A stretch of 64,000 bases of DNA from Pseudomonas quercus (GTDB lineage: Bacteria; Pseudomonadota; Gammaproteobacteria; Pseudomonadales; Pseudomonadaceae): assembly GCF_012033695.1 (NCBI RefSeq), contig NZ_JAAVJI010000018.1:27993-91992 (forward strand), given 5' to 3'. The notes below the pieces were generated by a model. It was not told the DNA's origin. It did not search any database and was given only the letters and a program-made list of their open reading frames with translations. The translations under genes were made by a program, and so were the position numbers. Of this stretch, positions 1-8,541 are shown one piece after another; positions within the stretch are counted from its first letter, which is position 1; each line of letters starts with the position of its first letter.

Positions 1-2
1 TC

Positions 3-386
3 GTGGTCACCCTGTCGTTGTACGCCGGCGCCTACCTGAGCGAGGTGTTTCGCTCCGGCCTGGTGGGTATTCCCAAGGGGCTGCGAGAGGCTGGGCTGGC
101 CATTGGGTTGACCGAAGGGCAGATTCGTACGTCCATCCTGGTGCCGGTAATGCTGCGCAACGTGTTGCCGGCCCTGTCCAACAATTTCATCTCTCTGTTC
201 AAGGACACCTCCCTGGCCGCCGCCATCGCGGTACCGGAGCTGACCTACTACGCCCGCAAGATCAACGTTGAAAGCTACCGGGTCATCGAAACCTGGCTCG
301 TCACCACGGCGCTGTACGTGGCCGCCTGCTACTTGATTGCGCTACTGCTTCGCGTGGTGGAGCAGCGCCTTGCCATCCGCCGATAG
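3..386 (+). CDS. amino-acid ABC transporter permease, 5' truncated by window edge
   Basis: This is the C-terminal 127 residues of an inner-membrane permease of the polar amino-acid importer type (HisM/GlnP, BPD_transp_1 fold). The frame is open to the window edge, so the true start lies upstream. The EAA loop that contacts the ATPase is visible as the stretch around residues 27-45 (Leu-Arg-Glu-Ala-Gly-Leu-Ala-Ile-Gly-Leu), followed by two hydrophobic segments. The stop is 9 bp before a second permease, and an ATPase follows, so this is one half of a heterodimeric permease. The periplasmic binding protein is probably just upstream. Substrate is not determined by sequence. Confidence 0.9.
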   Translation: MVTLSLYAGAYLSEVFRSGLVGIPKGLREAGLAIGLTEGQIRTSILVPVMLRNVLPALSNNFISLFKDTSLAAAIAVPELTYYARKINVESYRVIETWLVTTALYVAACYLIALLLRVVEQRLAIRR

Positions 387-395
387 GGGCTACAC

Positions 396-1058
396 ATGTA
401 CCAACCGCCAAGCTGGTTTCATGAACTCTGGGCTGCTCGCAGCGCCTTTTCTGCCGGGTTGTTGACCACGGTGCAGTGCTCGGCGCTGGCTATCCTGTGC
501 GGCACCGTGCTGGGTGTGTGTGCCGGCCTGGTGCTCACCTATGGTCGCTGGTGGGGACGGTGGCCGTTTCGCATATATGTGGACCTTGTGCGCGGTACGC
601 CGGTATTTGTGCTGGTACTGGCCTGCTTCTACATGGCTCCCGCCCTGGGCTGGCCGATCACCGCCTTTGCAGCGGGGAGCCTGGGGCTGAGCCTGTTCTG
701 CGCCTCCCATGTGGCAGAAATCGTTCGCGGGGCCTTGCAGGCCATACCCGGAGGGCAACTGGAAGCGGGCAAGGCCATCGGGCTGACCTTCAGGCAGTCG
801 TTGGCCTATGTGTTGTTGCCCCAGGCGCTGAGGCAGGTGCTGCCCACCTGGGTGAACGCTGCCACTGAAATCGTCAAGGCGTCCACGTTGCTGTCCGTCA
901 TTGGGGTGGCTGAGCTGTTGCTTAGCACTCAGCAGGTCATTGCCCGCAACTTCATGACGCTACAGTTCTACCTGTTCGCCGGTGCGCTGTTCTTCCTCAT
1001 CAACTACGCCATCGCATTGCTGGGGCGCGCTATTGAAAAAAGGGTGGCCTTGCCATGA
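396..1058 (+). CDS. amino-acid ABC transporter permease
   Basis: A 220-residue inner-membrane permease of the HisQ/HisM family, normal in length. It has about five hydrophobic segments and an EAA loop near residues 115-135 (Gly-Gln-Leu-Glu-Ala-Gly-Lys-Ala-Ile-Gly-Leu). It pairs with the permease just upstream to form the membrane channel of a polar amino-acid importer. Its last four bases overlap the ATG of the ATPase gene (ATGA), indicating translational coupling. The downstream RidA and PLP-enzyme genes suggest an amino acid that is deaminated after uptake, perhaps a D- or beta-hydroxy amino acid; that is inference. Confidence 0.93.
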   Translation: MYQPPSWFHELWAARSAFSAGLLTTVQCSALAILCGTVLGVCAGLVLTYGRWWGRWPFRIYVDLVRGTPVFVLVLACFYMAPALGWPITAFAAGSLGLSLFCASHVAEIVRGALQAIPGGQLEAGKAIGLTFRQSLAYVLLPQALRQVLPTWVNAATEIVKASTLLSVIGVAELLLSTQQVIARNFMTLQFYLFAGALFFLINYAIALLGRAIEKRVALP

Positions 1059-1843
1059 CGCCTAACGTTACAGACACGTCCCAACCCTTGCTAAGCATTG
1101 AGGGCCTGCACAAAGCCTATGGCACCACCGAGGTGCTCAAAGGCGTGGACCTCACCTTGCAGCGGGGTAACGTACTCACGCTTATAGGCTCCAGTGGCTC
1201 AGGCAAGACCACCTTGCTGCGCTGCGTGAACCTGCTAGAAGACTTCCAGCAGGGGCGCATTGTGCTGGAAGGGCAAAGCATCGGTTATCACGAACAGGCG
1301 GGCAAGCGTGTGCGGCACCCAGAGAAGGTAGTGGCTGCGCACCGGGGAATGACCGGTATGGCGTTTCAGCAGTTCAACCTGTTCCCACACCTCTCAGCCC
1401 TGGAAAACGTTACCTTGGGCCTGCGCAAGGTCAAAAAGCTGCCCCGGGACCAGGCCGTGGCCCTGGCCGAAACCTGGCTGGACCGTGTAGGCCTGCTGGC
1501 CCGCAAGGACCATCACCCCGGCCAATTATCTGGCGGCCAGCAACAGCGAGTGGCCATTGCCAGGGCCATCGCCATGAGCCCCAGCCTGATGCTGTTTGAC
1601 GAGCCGACCTCGGCACTGGACCCTGAGCTGGTAGGGGAGGTGTTGGCGGTGATCAAGGGGCTGGCAGAGGAGGGCATGAGCATGCTGCTGGTGACCCATG
1701 AAATGCGCTTTGCCTACGACGTGTCGGACCAGATCGTGTTCATGAACCAAGGGCGCATCGAAGAGCAGGGCGCGCCTAAGGCCCTGTTCGATCACCCAGT
1801 GTCGACACGGCTGAAGGATTTTTTGAAGAATATTCGCTTTTAG
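1055..1843 (+). CDS. amino-acid ABC transporter ATP-binding protein
   Basis: A 262-residue ATPase of the GlnQ/HisP type that powers the two permeases upstream. Walker A (Gly-Ser-Ser-Gly-Ser-Gly-Lys-Thr-Thr) lies near residue 45, the ABC signature Leu-Ser-Gly-Gly-Gln-Gln-Gln-Arg near residue 155, and Walker B with the catalytic Glu (Leu-Phe-Asp-Glu-Pro-Thr-Ser-Ala-Leu-Asp-Pro) near residue 180, followed by the switch His in Val-Thr-His-Glu-Met. All catalytic motifs are intact. The start overlaps the upstream stop by 4 bp, and the RidA gene begins 16 bp after the stop, so all belong to one transcript. Confidence 0.95.
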   Translation: MTPNVTDTSQPLLSIEGLHKAYGTTEVLKGVDLTLQRGNVLTLIGSSGSGKTTLLRCVNLLEDFQQGRIVLEGQSIGYHEQAGKRVRHPEKVVAAHRGMTGMAFQQFNLFPHLSALENVTLGLRKVKKLPRDQAVALAETWLDRVGLLARKDHHPGQLSGGQQQRVAIARAIAMSPSLMLFDEPTSALDPELVGEVLAVIKGLAEEGMSMLLVTHEMRFAYDVSDQIVFMNQGRIEEQGAPKALFDHPVSTRLKDFLKNIRF

Positions 1844-1859
1844 TGATGAGGACTTTCAC

Positions 1860-2258
1860 ATGAGCATTACCCGTTACGGCACCGGCAGCACCGCTGCGGG
1901 TGGCACCCCCCGCCCTTTCGCCCGCGCAGTGGAAGCCGACGGCTGGCTACACGTTTCCGGCCAGGTGCCGGCAGAGAATGGCGAAATCGTCAGTGGTGGC
2001 ATTGTGGCGCAGACCCACCAGACCCTGAAAAACCTGATGGCGATTCTTGAGGAAGCGGGGTATGGGCTCGAAGATGTGGTGCGTGTAGGCGTATGGCTGG
2101 ACGACCCCCGCGACTTCACCAGCTTCAACAAGGTGTTCGCCGAGTATTTCAGCCCTGAACATGCGCCCGCCAGGGCGTGCGTGCAGGCCAGCATGATGGT
2201 GGACTGCAAGGTGGAGATCGACTGCATTGCGTACAGGCCTAAGGCCTCGGTGGCATGA
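1860..2258 (+). CDS. RidA family protein (enamine/imine deaminase)
   Basis: A 132-residue protein of the YjgF/YER057c/UK114 (RidA) family. Family members hydrolyse reactive enamine/imine intermediates such as 2-aminoacrylate released by PLP enzymes, giving the keto acid and ammonia. Near the C-terminus is the typical Pro-Ala-Arg-Ala-Cys-Val motif, whose Arg binds the substrate carboxylate. It sits between the amino-acid transporter and a serine-dehydratase-like PLP enzyme, a logical place for an enamine hydrolase dedicated to that pathway. Its final four bases overlap the start of the IclR gene (ATGA). Archetypal RidA or one of the Rid2-7 subgroups cannot be separated here. Confidence 0.92.
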   Translation: MSITRYGTGSTAAGGTPRPFARAVEADGWLHVSGQVPAENGEIVSGGIVAQTHQTLKNLMAILEEAGYGLEDVVRVGVWLDDPRDFTSFNKVFAEYFSPEHAPARACVQASMMVDCKVEIDCIAYRPKASVA

Positions 2259-3019
2259 GCGAGGAAGCCATCAAGCGGCGGGCAAGGGGCCTGGACCGTG
2301 CGTTCGACATACTTGACCATCTGAAGCTGGCCGGCGTACCCCTGCGCCCCAGCGAAATCGCGTTGAACATTGGCAGCCCCAAGTCTACGGTGTACGAACT
2401 GGTCGCCTTGCTGCTGGAGCGCGGTATTCTGCAGCCTATGGGCCAGGAAGGGCAGGTCTACCTGGGCCGCCAGTTGTATTTTCTGGGCCAGGCGCACCTG
2501 CGGCACTTCGACTTTACCCGTGAGGCTGAACGGGCCTTGGGGGACATCGTTGAGCGAACACGGGAAACTGCCCAGTTGTGTCTGCTCAACGGCCGCAAGT
2601 ACACGGTGGCGCTGATGAAGGAAGGTGCGCGGCATTTCCGTATTTCATCAGACATTGGCGAAGACGCGCCGATTCCTTGGACAGCCTCCGGTCGGCTGCT
2701 GCTCGGGCATCTGAGCGACCAGGCGATCCTGGACCTGATCGACCCCCAGGATTTTGTGCTGCCCGATGGCCAGCGGCTGCCTGAAGGCAACTTTATCGCC
2801 CAGGTACGTGCGGCCAGTGCCGAGGGCTTCTTTTCGTTCGACAGTATCGCTGACACCTTCACCCATTGTTTTGCCGCACCGGTACGCGACAGCCAAGGCA
2901 CCTGTGTGGCCACGCTGTGTATCGTGGCGCCCCGCGAGGATGCCAAAACGCACTACGAGGTTTATCGGCAGGTACTGATCGACAACGCCGACCAGTTGGC
3001 CCGGCGCACACAACAGTAG
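2255..3019 (+). CDS. IclR family transcriptional regulator
   Basis: A 254-residue regulator with an N-terminal winged helix-turn-helix (about residues 12-75, including Ser-Pro-Lys-Ser-Thr-Val-Tyr-Glu-Leu as the recognition helix) and a C-terminal effector-binding IclR domain (about 90-250). Members usually sense a small metabolite and control the adjacent catabolic operon. The gene is embedded in the operon, overlapping ridA by 4 bp and ending 9 bp before the PLP-enzyme gene, so it is likely autoregulated with its targets. Its ligand is unknown; the amino acid imported by the upstream transporter or its keto acid is the natural candidate. Confidence 0.9.
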   Translation: MSEEAIKRRARGLDRAFDILDHLKLAGVPLRPSEIALNIGSPKSTVYELVALLLERGILQPMGQEGQVYLGRQLYFLGQAHLRHFDFTREAERALGDIVERTRETAQLCLLNGRKYTVALMKEGARHFRISSDIGEDAPIPWTASGRLLLGHLSDQAILDLIDPQDFVLPDGQRLPEGNFIAQVRAASAEGFFSFDSIADTFTHCFAAPVRDSQGTCVATLCIVAPREDAKTHYEVYRQVLIDNADQLARRTQQ

Positions 3020-3028
3020 GACAACCCC

Positions 3029-4234
3029 ATGAATAACGCTTCGGTAGAGAAAGGCGCTGCCCAGGCCGGCGACCATGTGCTGCACCATGTGAGCCTGCCT
3101 GCCCTGGTGTTGCATCAGCACGCCCTTGAACACAACCTGCGCTGGATGCAGGCCTTCGTAAGCAGTGCCGGGGCCGAGCTGGCGCCCCACGGCAAAACCA
3201 CCATGATGCCGGGCCTGTTCCGGCGCCAACTGGCCCACGGCGCGTGGGGCATTACCCTGGCTACCGCCACCCAGGCCTGCGCTGCCTATGCGCACGGCGT
3301 GCGTCGCGTGCTCATGGCCAACCAGTTGGTGGGTACGCCGAACATGGCGCTGGTCGCAGACCTGCTTCAAGACCCCGCGTTCGAGTTCCATTGCCTGGTG
3401 GACCACCCCGACAACGTGCGTGCCCTCGGCAACTATTTCGCCCAGCGCGGCCAGCGCCTGAACGTGATGATCGAGTACGGTGTGGCAGGCGGGCGCTGTG
3501 GCTGCCGCAGCGGGGAGGACGTACTGGCGCTGGCCGATGCCATTGCTGCCCAGCCGGCCTTGGCCCTGACCGGTATCGAGGGCTATGAAGGCGTGATTCA
3601 TGGCGCCCAGGCCGTGGTAGGCATCCGGGCGTTTGCAGCCTCCCTGGTGTACCTGGCCATTACCTTGCAGAACAAAGGCCGCTTCGCAGGGCCCAAGCCT
3701 ATCGTGACGGCCTCCGGCTCAGCCTGGTACGACCTGGTGGCCGAAGAGTTCGACCGCCAGGCGGTGCGTGACCGTTTCCTGGCGGTGCTTCGCCCTGGCA
3801 GCTACGTGGCCCATGACCATGGGATTTACCAGGACGCACAGCGAGGTGTGCTCAACCGCCGCCACGACCTGCCCGAAGGGCTGCGCCCGGCCTTGGAGGT
3901 GTTTGCCCACGTGCAATCGATGCCCGAACCGGGTTTTGCGGTGATTGCACTGGGCAAGCGCGACGTGGCCCACGACGCCGGCCTGCCCAACCCATTGCGG
4001 AGCTACCCCGCCGGTGGCACGGCGGCCGACGCCCAGGACCTTGGCGCCTGTGAGGTCACCGCCATCATGGACCAGCATGCGTTCATGCGTGTGGCACCTG
4101 GCTGTCGGCTTCAGGTAGGCGATATTGTCGCGTTCGGCACCTCCCACCCTTGCCTCACCTTTGACAAATGGCGCACCGGGTGCGTGGTGGACGAGCAGTT
4201 GAGGGTGGTGGAAACCTTGGCGACCTGTTTCTAG
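3029..4234 (+). CDS. D-serine dehydratase/D-threonine aldolase-like PLP enzyme (amino acid deaminase)
   Basis: A 401-residue fold-type III PLP enzyme of the DSD1/D-threonine-aldolase family (alanine-racemase-like N-terminal barrel, then a DSD domain). The PLP lysine is in Pro-His-Gly-Lys-Thr-Thr near residue 56. The C-terminal zinc-binding pair appears as His-Pro-Cys in Ser-His-Pro-Cys-Leu-Thr near residue 375. Family members remove water from D-serine, or cleave D-threonine to glycine and acetaldehyde. The presence of RidA in the operon favours a dehydratase or deaminase that releases an enamine. The last bases of the gene lie inside the left terminal repeat of a MITE-like element. Exact substrate unproven. 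Confidence 0.85.
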   Translation: MNNASVEKGAAQAGDHVLHHVSLPALVLHQHALEHNLRWMQAFVSSAGAELAPHGKTTMMPGLFRRQLAHGAWGITLATATQACAAYAHGVRRVLMANQLVGTPNMALVADLLQDPAFEFHCLVDHPDNVRALGNYFAQRGQRLNVMIEYGVAGGRCGCRSGEDVLALADAIAAQPALALTGIEGYEGVIHGAQAVVGIRAFAASLVYLAITLQNKGRFAGPKPIVTASGSAWYDLVAEEFDRQAVRDRFLAVLRPGSYVAHDHGIYQDAQRGVLNRRHDLPEGLRPALEVFAHVQSMPEPGFAVIALGKRDVAHDAGLPNPLRSYPAGGTAADAQDLGACEVTAIMDQHAFMRVAPGCRLQVGDIVAFGTSHPCLTFDKWRTGCVVDEQLRVVETLATCF

Positions 4235-4421
4235 GCTTTGTACCAAAAGTGGCTGCACTCGGCCATGCTGTGTCAAAAGCCAGCTGGATTGCCAGCCCAG
4301 TCGGAATGCTCATTTACAACCAGTAAACCCGAGTGCGGGCCCAGTCCGCTTCCTCGCTGACTTTTTCCTTGCCTGCGCGGCCCGGCCTGGCCTTCGCTCG
4401 CCGACTTTTCGTACAAACCCT
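4233..4421. mobile_element. MITE-like element, 189 bp with 18-bp terminal inverted repeats
   Basis: The left end (4233-4250, AGGCTTTGTACCAAAAGT) and the right end (4404-4421, reading AGGGTTTGTACGAAAAGT on the other strand) match at 16 of 18 positions. The interior has no plausible gene but contains a short internal hairpin (GCTGG-ATTG-CCAGC). This is the structure of a non-autonomous miniature inverted-repeat element. I could not find a clear target-site duplication. The left end overlaps the stop codon of the PLP-enzyme gene. The transposase that would mobilise it is not in the window. Confidence 0.6.
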
Positions 4422-4440
4422 AAGCAGGCGCTCTTCCTCC

Positions 4441-7002
4441 CTAGGAGGCAGCCGTTTGCATGGGCAGCGCCTCAGCACCCTGTGCCGCAGCGCGCAGGGC
4501 CTCCGATGACATGGGGCGCCCCAGTAGGTAGCCCTGGGCTTCGTCACAGTGGATTTTTATCAGGTCGTTCAGCTGGCCATCGGTTTCCACACCCTCTGCC
4601 GTGACGGTCATGGTCAAGGCCTTGCCCAGGCCGATGATGGATTCGATGATCGCGATACCGGCCCCTCTCGCCGCGCCGTGAAGGTCGGCGATAAAGCTGC
4701 GGTCGATTTTCAGGCCGTCGAAAGGGTAGGTACGCAGGTAGCTCAAGGACGAGTAGCCGGTACCGAAGTCGTCCATGGCCAACCGTACACCCAGGCACTT
4801 GAGCTGGTTCATCGCCACCAGCGCGGCGGTGGAGTCTTCCAGCAACACCGTTTCGGTGATTTCCAGCTCCAGGCGCGCCGGGCGCAACCCCGTAGCTTTC
4901 AGCACGGCGGCTACACGCTGTACCAGGTTGCCGCGCTGGAACTCCAGTGGCGACAGGTTCACCGATACTAGGAGGGTGTCTGGCCACGTGAGGGCGGCTT
5001 CACAGGCCCTGCGCAGTACCCAGTCACTCATGTCAACAATGATACCGGTCTCTTCGGCGATACCGATGAACTGGTCTGGCATCAGCCGACCGCGTAGGGG
5101 GTGGTTCCAGCGAACCAGGGCTTCGGCACCTGACAGCGTCGCGCCATCGATGGCGAAACGGGGCTGGAACTCAAGGAACAGCTCATCCCGGTTCAACGCT
5201 ATGCGCAAATCGGTTTCGGTCTGGCGGCGCTCAAGGACACGCTCGCTCATGTCCGCCACGTAATGTTGCCACGTGTTTCGCCCTGCATCTTTGGCTTCGT
5301 AAAGGGCAATATCTGCAAACCGCAGCAGGTCGCCTGGCCGCTGGCCGTCCTGAGGGGCTGTCACTACACCGATACTCACGCCGATGCACAGGTCGTGTTC
5401 GCCATGGCGCATGGGCAATGCAAGTGTCTGGCACACGTATGTGCATACCTGCGCAAGGTCCTGGCCAGCGGGGAGGCGGTCCATGACCAGTACAAACTCG
5501 TCTCCGCCCAAGCGTGCGACCAGGTCCCCTGGCCGTGCGCAACGGCGTAGGCGATCGGCTACGGTGCACAACACAGCATCCCCGGCCGCATGACCCAACG
5601 TGTCATTGATGGGCTTGAACCGGTCCAGGTCCATGCTCAGCACGTACAGGGGTTGAACGCGGCCTGCCAGCCTGTCCTGCAGATACGCCTGCAAGTAGCC
5701 TCGGTTGGCCAGGCCGGTGAGGGCATCGTGCTCGGACATGTGCTTGATCCGGCGCTTGGCCTCCACCTCCTCGGTCACGTCGTTCACCGTACCCCGGTAA
5801 CCGGCCAGTACTTCACCCTCGTGAACAGGCCTTACCGACAGCCGACAATGGCGCAGCGCCCCATGGGCGTCGTGGTAGGCGCACTCGGCCTGGTGCTGTA
5901 TGGAAGCTGCATGGCGTTCCACGGCTGCGAGGCGTTGAAAGGTGTCACAGCCGATGTTCACCAGCTCGCAGAAATGCCGGCCAAGCCATTGGCTTGTTTC
6001 AAAGCCTGTAAGAGGTTGGAAGCGGCCGGAGAGGAAGGTCAGCTTGCAGTGGGGGTCGGTTTCCCACACCCAGTCGGAGGCTGATTCGGTAATGGACCTG
6101 AAGCGCTCTTCACTGTGCGCCAGGGCGGCCTGACTGAGGTCGAAATCCCGTCCAGCTTTCATCAGGCCCCGTTCGAGCACCGCCAGGAGCAACCCGAACA
6201 GCACTACGATACCCGCCAGCATGGGAAGCAACGTGTGAAGAAACGCATCGCCTGGCTTTTCAGCCGTCCATTGGAGCCGGAACGTGAGGCCGCTCTGCGC
6301 AGTGAGGTCCAGGAAGGGTTCCACGCCAGGTAGCGCGCCGACTGGGGCGATATTCAACCCTGGCGCGCCGAACACTTGGCTCAGCCGAGACACCTCAAGC
6401 ACGTCCACAAACAGCATCACCGGCAGGCTTGCCAGTATGGCTTCATCGCTCTCTTGCGTAGGTTTCACCACCGCGGCGTACACCACGGCAGGCTGACCAG
6501 CCACCAAGTAGTAGCCATACACGGTCTGGTCCTGAGCCGCTGCTGTACGGGCCCGTTGGGCCAGTTGGGCCAGGTTTGCCGTGAGGTACTGGCTGGCGGC
6601 CAGTGGGCTCAAGCGTCCTTCGATCATTGCATAGCGCGTGTCCAGCTGTGGCCCAAGGATAAACACCCCGTCGATGGAATAGTCCGTGTACAGGGAGGGA
6701 CCGATATTGTCCTGGGTAAAAGCCCAAGAGGTGTCCACTGGCCCGCGGCCCACCTTGCTCCAGGCTTCATTCCAGAAGGCATAGTCCTTCATTGCCGTGT
6801 TGATCAGGCGAGTGCTGGCGTCGAGGCTGCGCACCATTTCGACCTTGCTGTGCGCCTCCATCAGGGCATTCTGGCTGCGCGCGATTGAAATCAGCGCAAC
6901 GGCCACGACCAGAAACAGGCTCGCCATCAGCGCGGCGAAACAGAACGCAAAGCGGCGGGTGATCCTGCTGTGATTTGGGGTGCGCTGAGGGGTTGGGAAC
7001 AT
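4441..7002 (-). CDS. membrane CHASE4-PAS-GGDEF-EAL cyclic-di-GMP enzyme
   Basis: An 853-residue inner-membrane signalling protein. Order: transmembrane helix (about 18-41), periplasmic CHASE4-type sensor (about 50-250), second helix (about 256-277), PAS (about 298-412), GGDEF cyclase domain (about 422-580; Gly-Gly-Asp-Glu-Phe at 499-503) and EAL phosphodiesterase domain (about 598-840; Glu-Ala-Leu at 627-629, Asp-Asp-Phe-Gly-Thr-Gly at 744-749). The RxxD product-inhibition site is intact (Arg-Pro-Gly-Asp, 490-493), exactly five residues before GGDEF. Both active sites look functional, so the net direction cannot be predicted. A FliA-like -10 lies upstream. The gene is monocistronic, flanked by the MITE and a divergent MFS gene. 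Confidence 0.93.
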   Translation of the reverse strand: MFPTPQRTPNHSRITRRFAFCFAALMASLFLVVAVALISIARSQNALMEAHSKVEMVRSLDASTRLINTAMKDYAFWNEAWSKVGRGPVDTSWAFTQDNIGPSLYTDYSIDGVFILGPQLDTRYAMIEGRLSPLAASQYLTANLAQLAQRARTAAAQDQTVYGYYLVAGQPAVVYAAVVKPTQESDEAILASLPVMLFVDVLEVSRLSQVFGAPGLNIAPVGALPGVEPFLDLTAQSGLTFRLQWTAEKPGDAFLHTLLPMLAGIVVLFGLLLAVLERGLMKAGRDFDLSQAALAHSEERFRSITESASDWVWETDPHCKLTFLSGRFQPLTGFETSQWLGRHFCELVNIGCDTFQRLAAVERHAASIQHQAECAYHDAHGALRHCRLSVRPVHEGEVLAGYRGTVNDVTEEVEAKRRIKHMSEHDALTGLANRGYLQAYLQDRLAGRVQPLYVLSMDLDRFKPINDTLGHAAGDAVLCTVADRLRRCARPGDLVARLGGDEFVLVMDRLPAGQDLAQVCTYVCQTLALPMRHGEHDLCIGVSIGVVTAPQDGQRPGDLLRFADIALYEAKDAGRNTWQHYVADMSERVLERRQTETDLRIALNRDELFLEFQPRFAIDGATLSGAEALVRWNHPLRGRLMPDQFIGIAEETGIIVDMSDWVLRRACEAALTWPDTLLVSVNLSPLEFQRGNLVQRVAAVLKATGLRPARLELEITETVLLEDSTAALVAMNQLKCLGVRLAMDDFGTGYSSLSYLRTYPFDGLKIDRSFIADLHGAARGAGIAIIESIIGLGKALTMTVTAEGVETDGQLNDLIKIHCDEAQGYLLGRPMSSEALRAAAQGAEALPMQTAAS

Positions 7003-7059
7003 GACGTGGCCGCACGTGAAGGGATGAAGGCATGCACACAGTTTAGTGGCGTACCTGGG

Positions 7060-7086
7060 TTATCGGCGCACTGCCCAAATACATAA
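7060..7086 (-). promoter_or_regulatory. possible FliA (sigma-28) promoter of the CHASE4 GGDEF-EAL gene
   Basis: On the minus strand a perfect sigma-28 -10 element, GCCGATAA (7060-7067), lies 57 bp before the start codon. The -35 region at the usual 15-bp spacing reads TTAT, a poor match to TAAA/TCAA, so this is a weak call that rests on the -10 alone. Confidence 0.35.
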
Positions 7087-7223
7087 GCAGCGTGGGTGCT
7101 GCAGCATTGATGAAAGTTGCGCATCAATCGATGCGAAAACAACGCTTATTCTCCGTGGACGATTGACACAGAATCCTTGCAACAAGCGCTTACAAACATT
7201 TTAAGAAAACGCTGGAGAACAAA

Positions 7224-8528
7224 ATGAGTCAACCGTCTACCCTGACGCCTACGGGAAAGTCCAGAGCAGGAATGGTGTTCCGGGTCACGTCCGGAAACTT
7301 CCTCGAACAATTCGATTTCTTCCTCTTTGGTTTCTACGCCACCCAGATCGCGGGTGCGTTTTTCCCGTCCACCAACGAATTCGCTTCCCTGATGATGACC
7401 TTCGCCGTGTTTGGCGCAGGCTTCTTGATGCGCCCATTGGGCGCCGTGATACTCGGCGCCTACATTGATGACGTGGGCCGCCGCAAGGGCCTGATCGTGA
7501 CCCTGGCCATCATGGCCAGCGGTACGTTGCTCATTGTGCTGGTGCCGGGGTACGCCAGTATCGGCTTGTGGGCGCCCGCACTGGTATTGCTGGGGCGATT
7601 GCTCCAAGGGTTCTCGGCCGGTGCCGAACTGGGCGGGGTGTCCGTTTACCTGGCCGAAATGGCCACCCCCGGGCGCAAAGGTTTCTATGCCAGCTGGCAA
7701 TCCGGCAGCCAACAGGTAGCGATCGTGGTCGCGGCGGCCTTGGGCTATGCGCTGAACCAGTGGTTGAGCCCGTTGGATATCGCAGCGTGGGGCTGGCGTG
7801 TTCCCTTCGCCATCGGCTGCTTGATCATTCCGTTCATTTTCCTGCTGCGCCGTAACCTGCAGGAAACCGAAGCCTTTGCGGCCCGCTCCCACCGCCCCAC
7901 CATGAAAGAAGTGTTTGCCATCTTGGTAAGCAATGCACCGGTAGTGTTACTGGGCATGCTGATGGTGGCCATGACCACCACAGCTTTTTACATGATCACG
8001 GTGTATGCCCCAACCTTCGGCAAGACCGTCCTTCAGCTCAGCACCAGCGATGCGTTGATCGTGACCCTGCTGGTGGGCGTCTCGAACTTTGTATGGCTGC
8101 CCATTGGTGGCGCGCTCAGCGACCGTTTCGGGCGTAAGCCGCTGCTGGTGGCCATGTCCTTGCTGACCGTGCTGACGGCTTACCCCGCCTTGTCGTTCCT
8201 GGCCCAGGCGCCTTCCTTTGCCCACATGCTGGAAGTGCTGCTGTGGTTCTCGTGCCTGTATGGCCTCTATAACGGTGCGATGATCCCGGCACTGACCGAA
8301 ATCATGCCCGTGGAAGTGCGTGTGGCCGGCTTCTCCCTGGCCTACAGCCTGGCCACGGCAGTGTTCGGAGGCTTTACCCCTGCCATTTCCACCTGGTTGA
8401 TTCATGTGACCGGTGACAAGGCCGCCCCGGCCTACTGGATGATTGTGGCAGCCCTGTGCGCCTTCACCGCGACGTTGGTGCTCTATCGCCGCCTTGCCGC
8501 TCAACCGCTTGTTGCTGCTGTTCGATAA
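7224..8528 (+). CDS. MFS transporter, citrate/tricarballylate proton symporter type
   Basis: A 434-residue major-facilitator protein with twelve predicted transmembrane segments. The conserved loop 2-3 motif reads Asp-Asp-Val-Gly-Arg-Arg-Lys-Gly (about residue 86) and its repeat in the second half Ser-Asp-Arg-Phe-Gly-Arg-Lys-Pro. The N-terminus (Gly-Asn-Phe-Leu-Glu-Gln-Phe-Asp-Phe) is typical of the metabolite:H+ symporter subfamily that includes CitA/CitH and TcuC, so a tri- or dicarboxylate is the likely substrate. A GGAG ribosome site precedes the start. A secreted binding protein follows after 13 bp and a convergent LysR gene closes the locus. Confidence 0.85.
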   Translation: MSQPSTLTPTGKSRAGMVFRVTSGNFLEQFDFFLFGFYATQIAGAFFPSTNEFASLMMTFAVFGAGFLMRPLGAVILGAYIDDVGRRKGLIVTLAIMASGTLLIVLVPGYASIGLWAPALVLLGRLLQGFSAGAELGGVSVYLAEMATPGRKGFYASWQSGSQQVAIVVAAALGYALNQWLSPLDIAAWGWRVPFAIGCLIIPFIFLLRRNLQETEAFAARSHRPTMKEVFAILVSNAPVVLLGMLMVAMTTTAFYMITVYAPTFGKTVLQLSTSDALIVTLLVGVSNFVWLPIGGALSDRFGRKPLLVAMSLLTVLTAYPALSFLAQAPSFAHMLEVLLWFSCLYGLYNGAMIPALTEIMPVEVRVAGFSLAYSLATAVFGGFTPAISTWLIHVTGDKAAPAYWMIVAALCAFTATLVLYRRLAAQPLVAAVR

Positions 8529-8541
8529 GGAAACACATTTA

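Noticed and set aside
4314..4547. 77-residue frame on the minus strand
   Set aside because: It runs through the MITE-like element into the GGDEF-EAL gene and is rich in Arg and Pro, without a ribosome site.
7163..7195. Sigma-70 promoter with TTGACA before the MFS gene
   Set aside because: The -35 is perfect, but no acceptable -10 lies 16-18 bp downstream.
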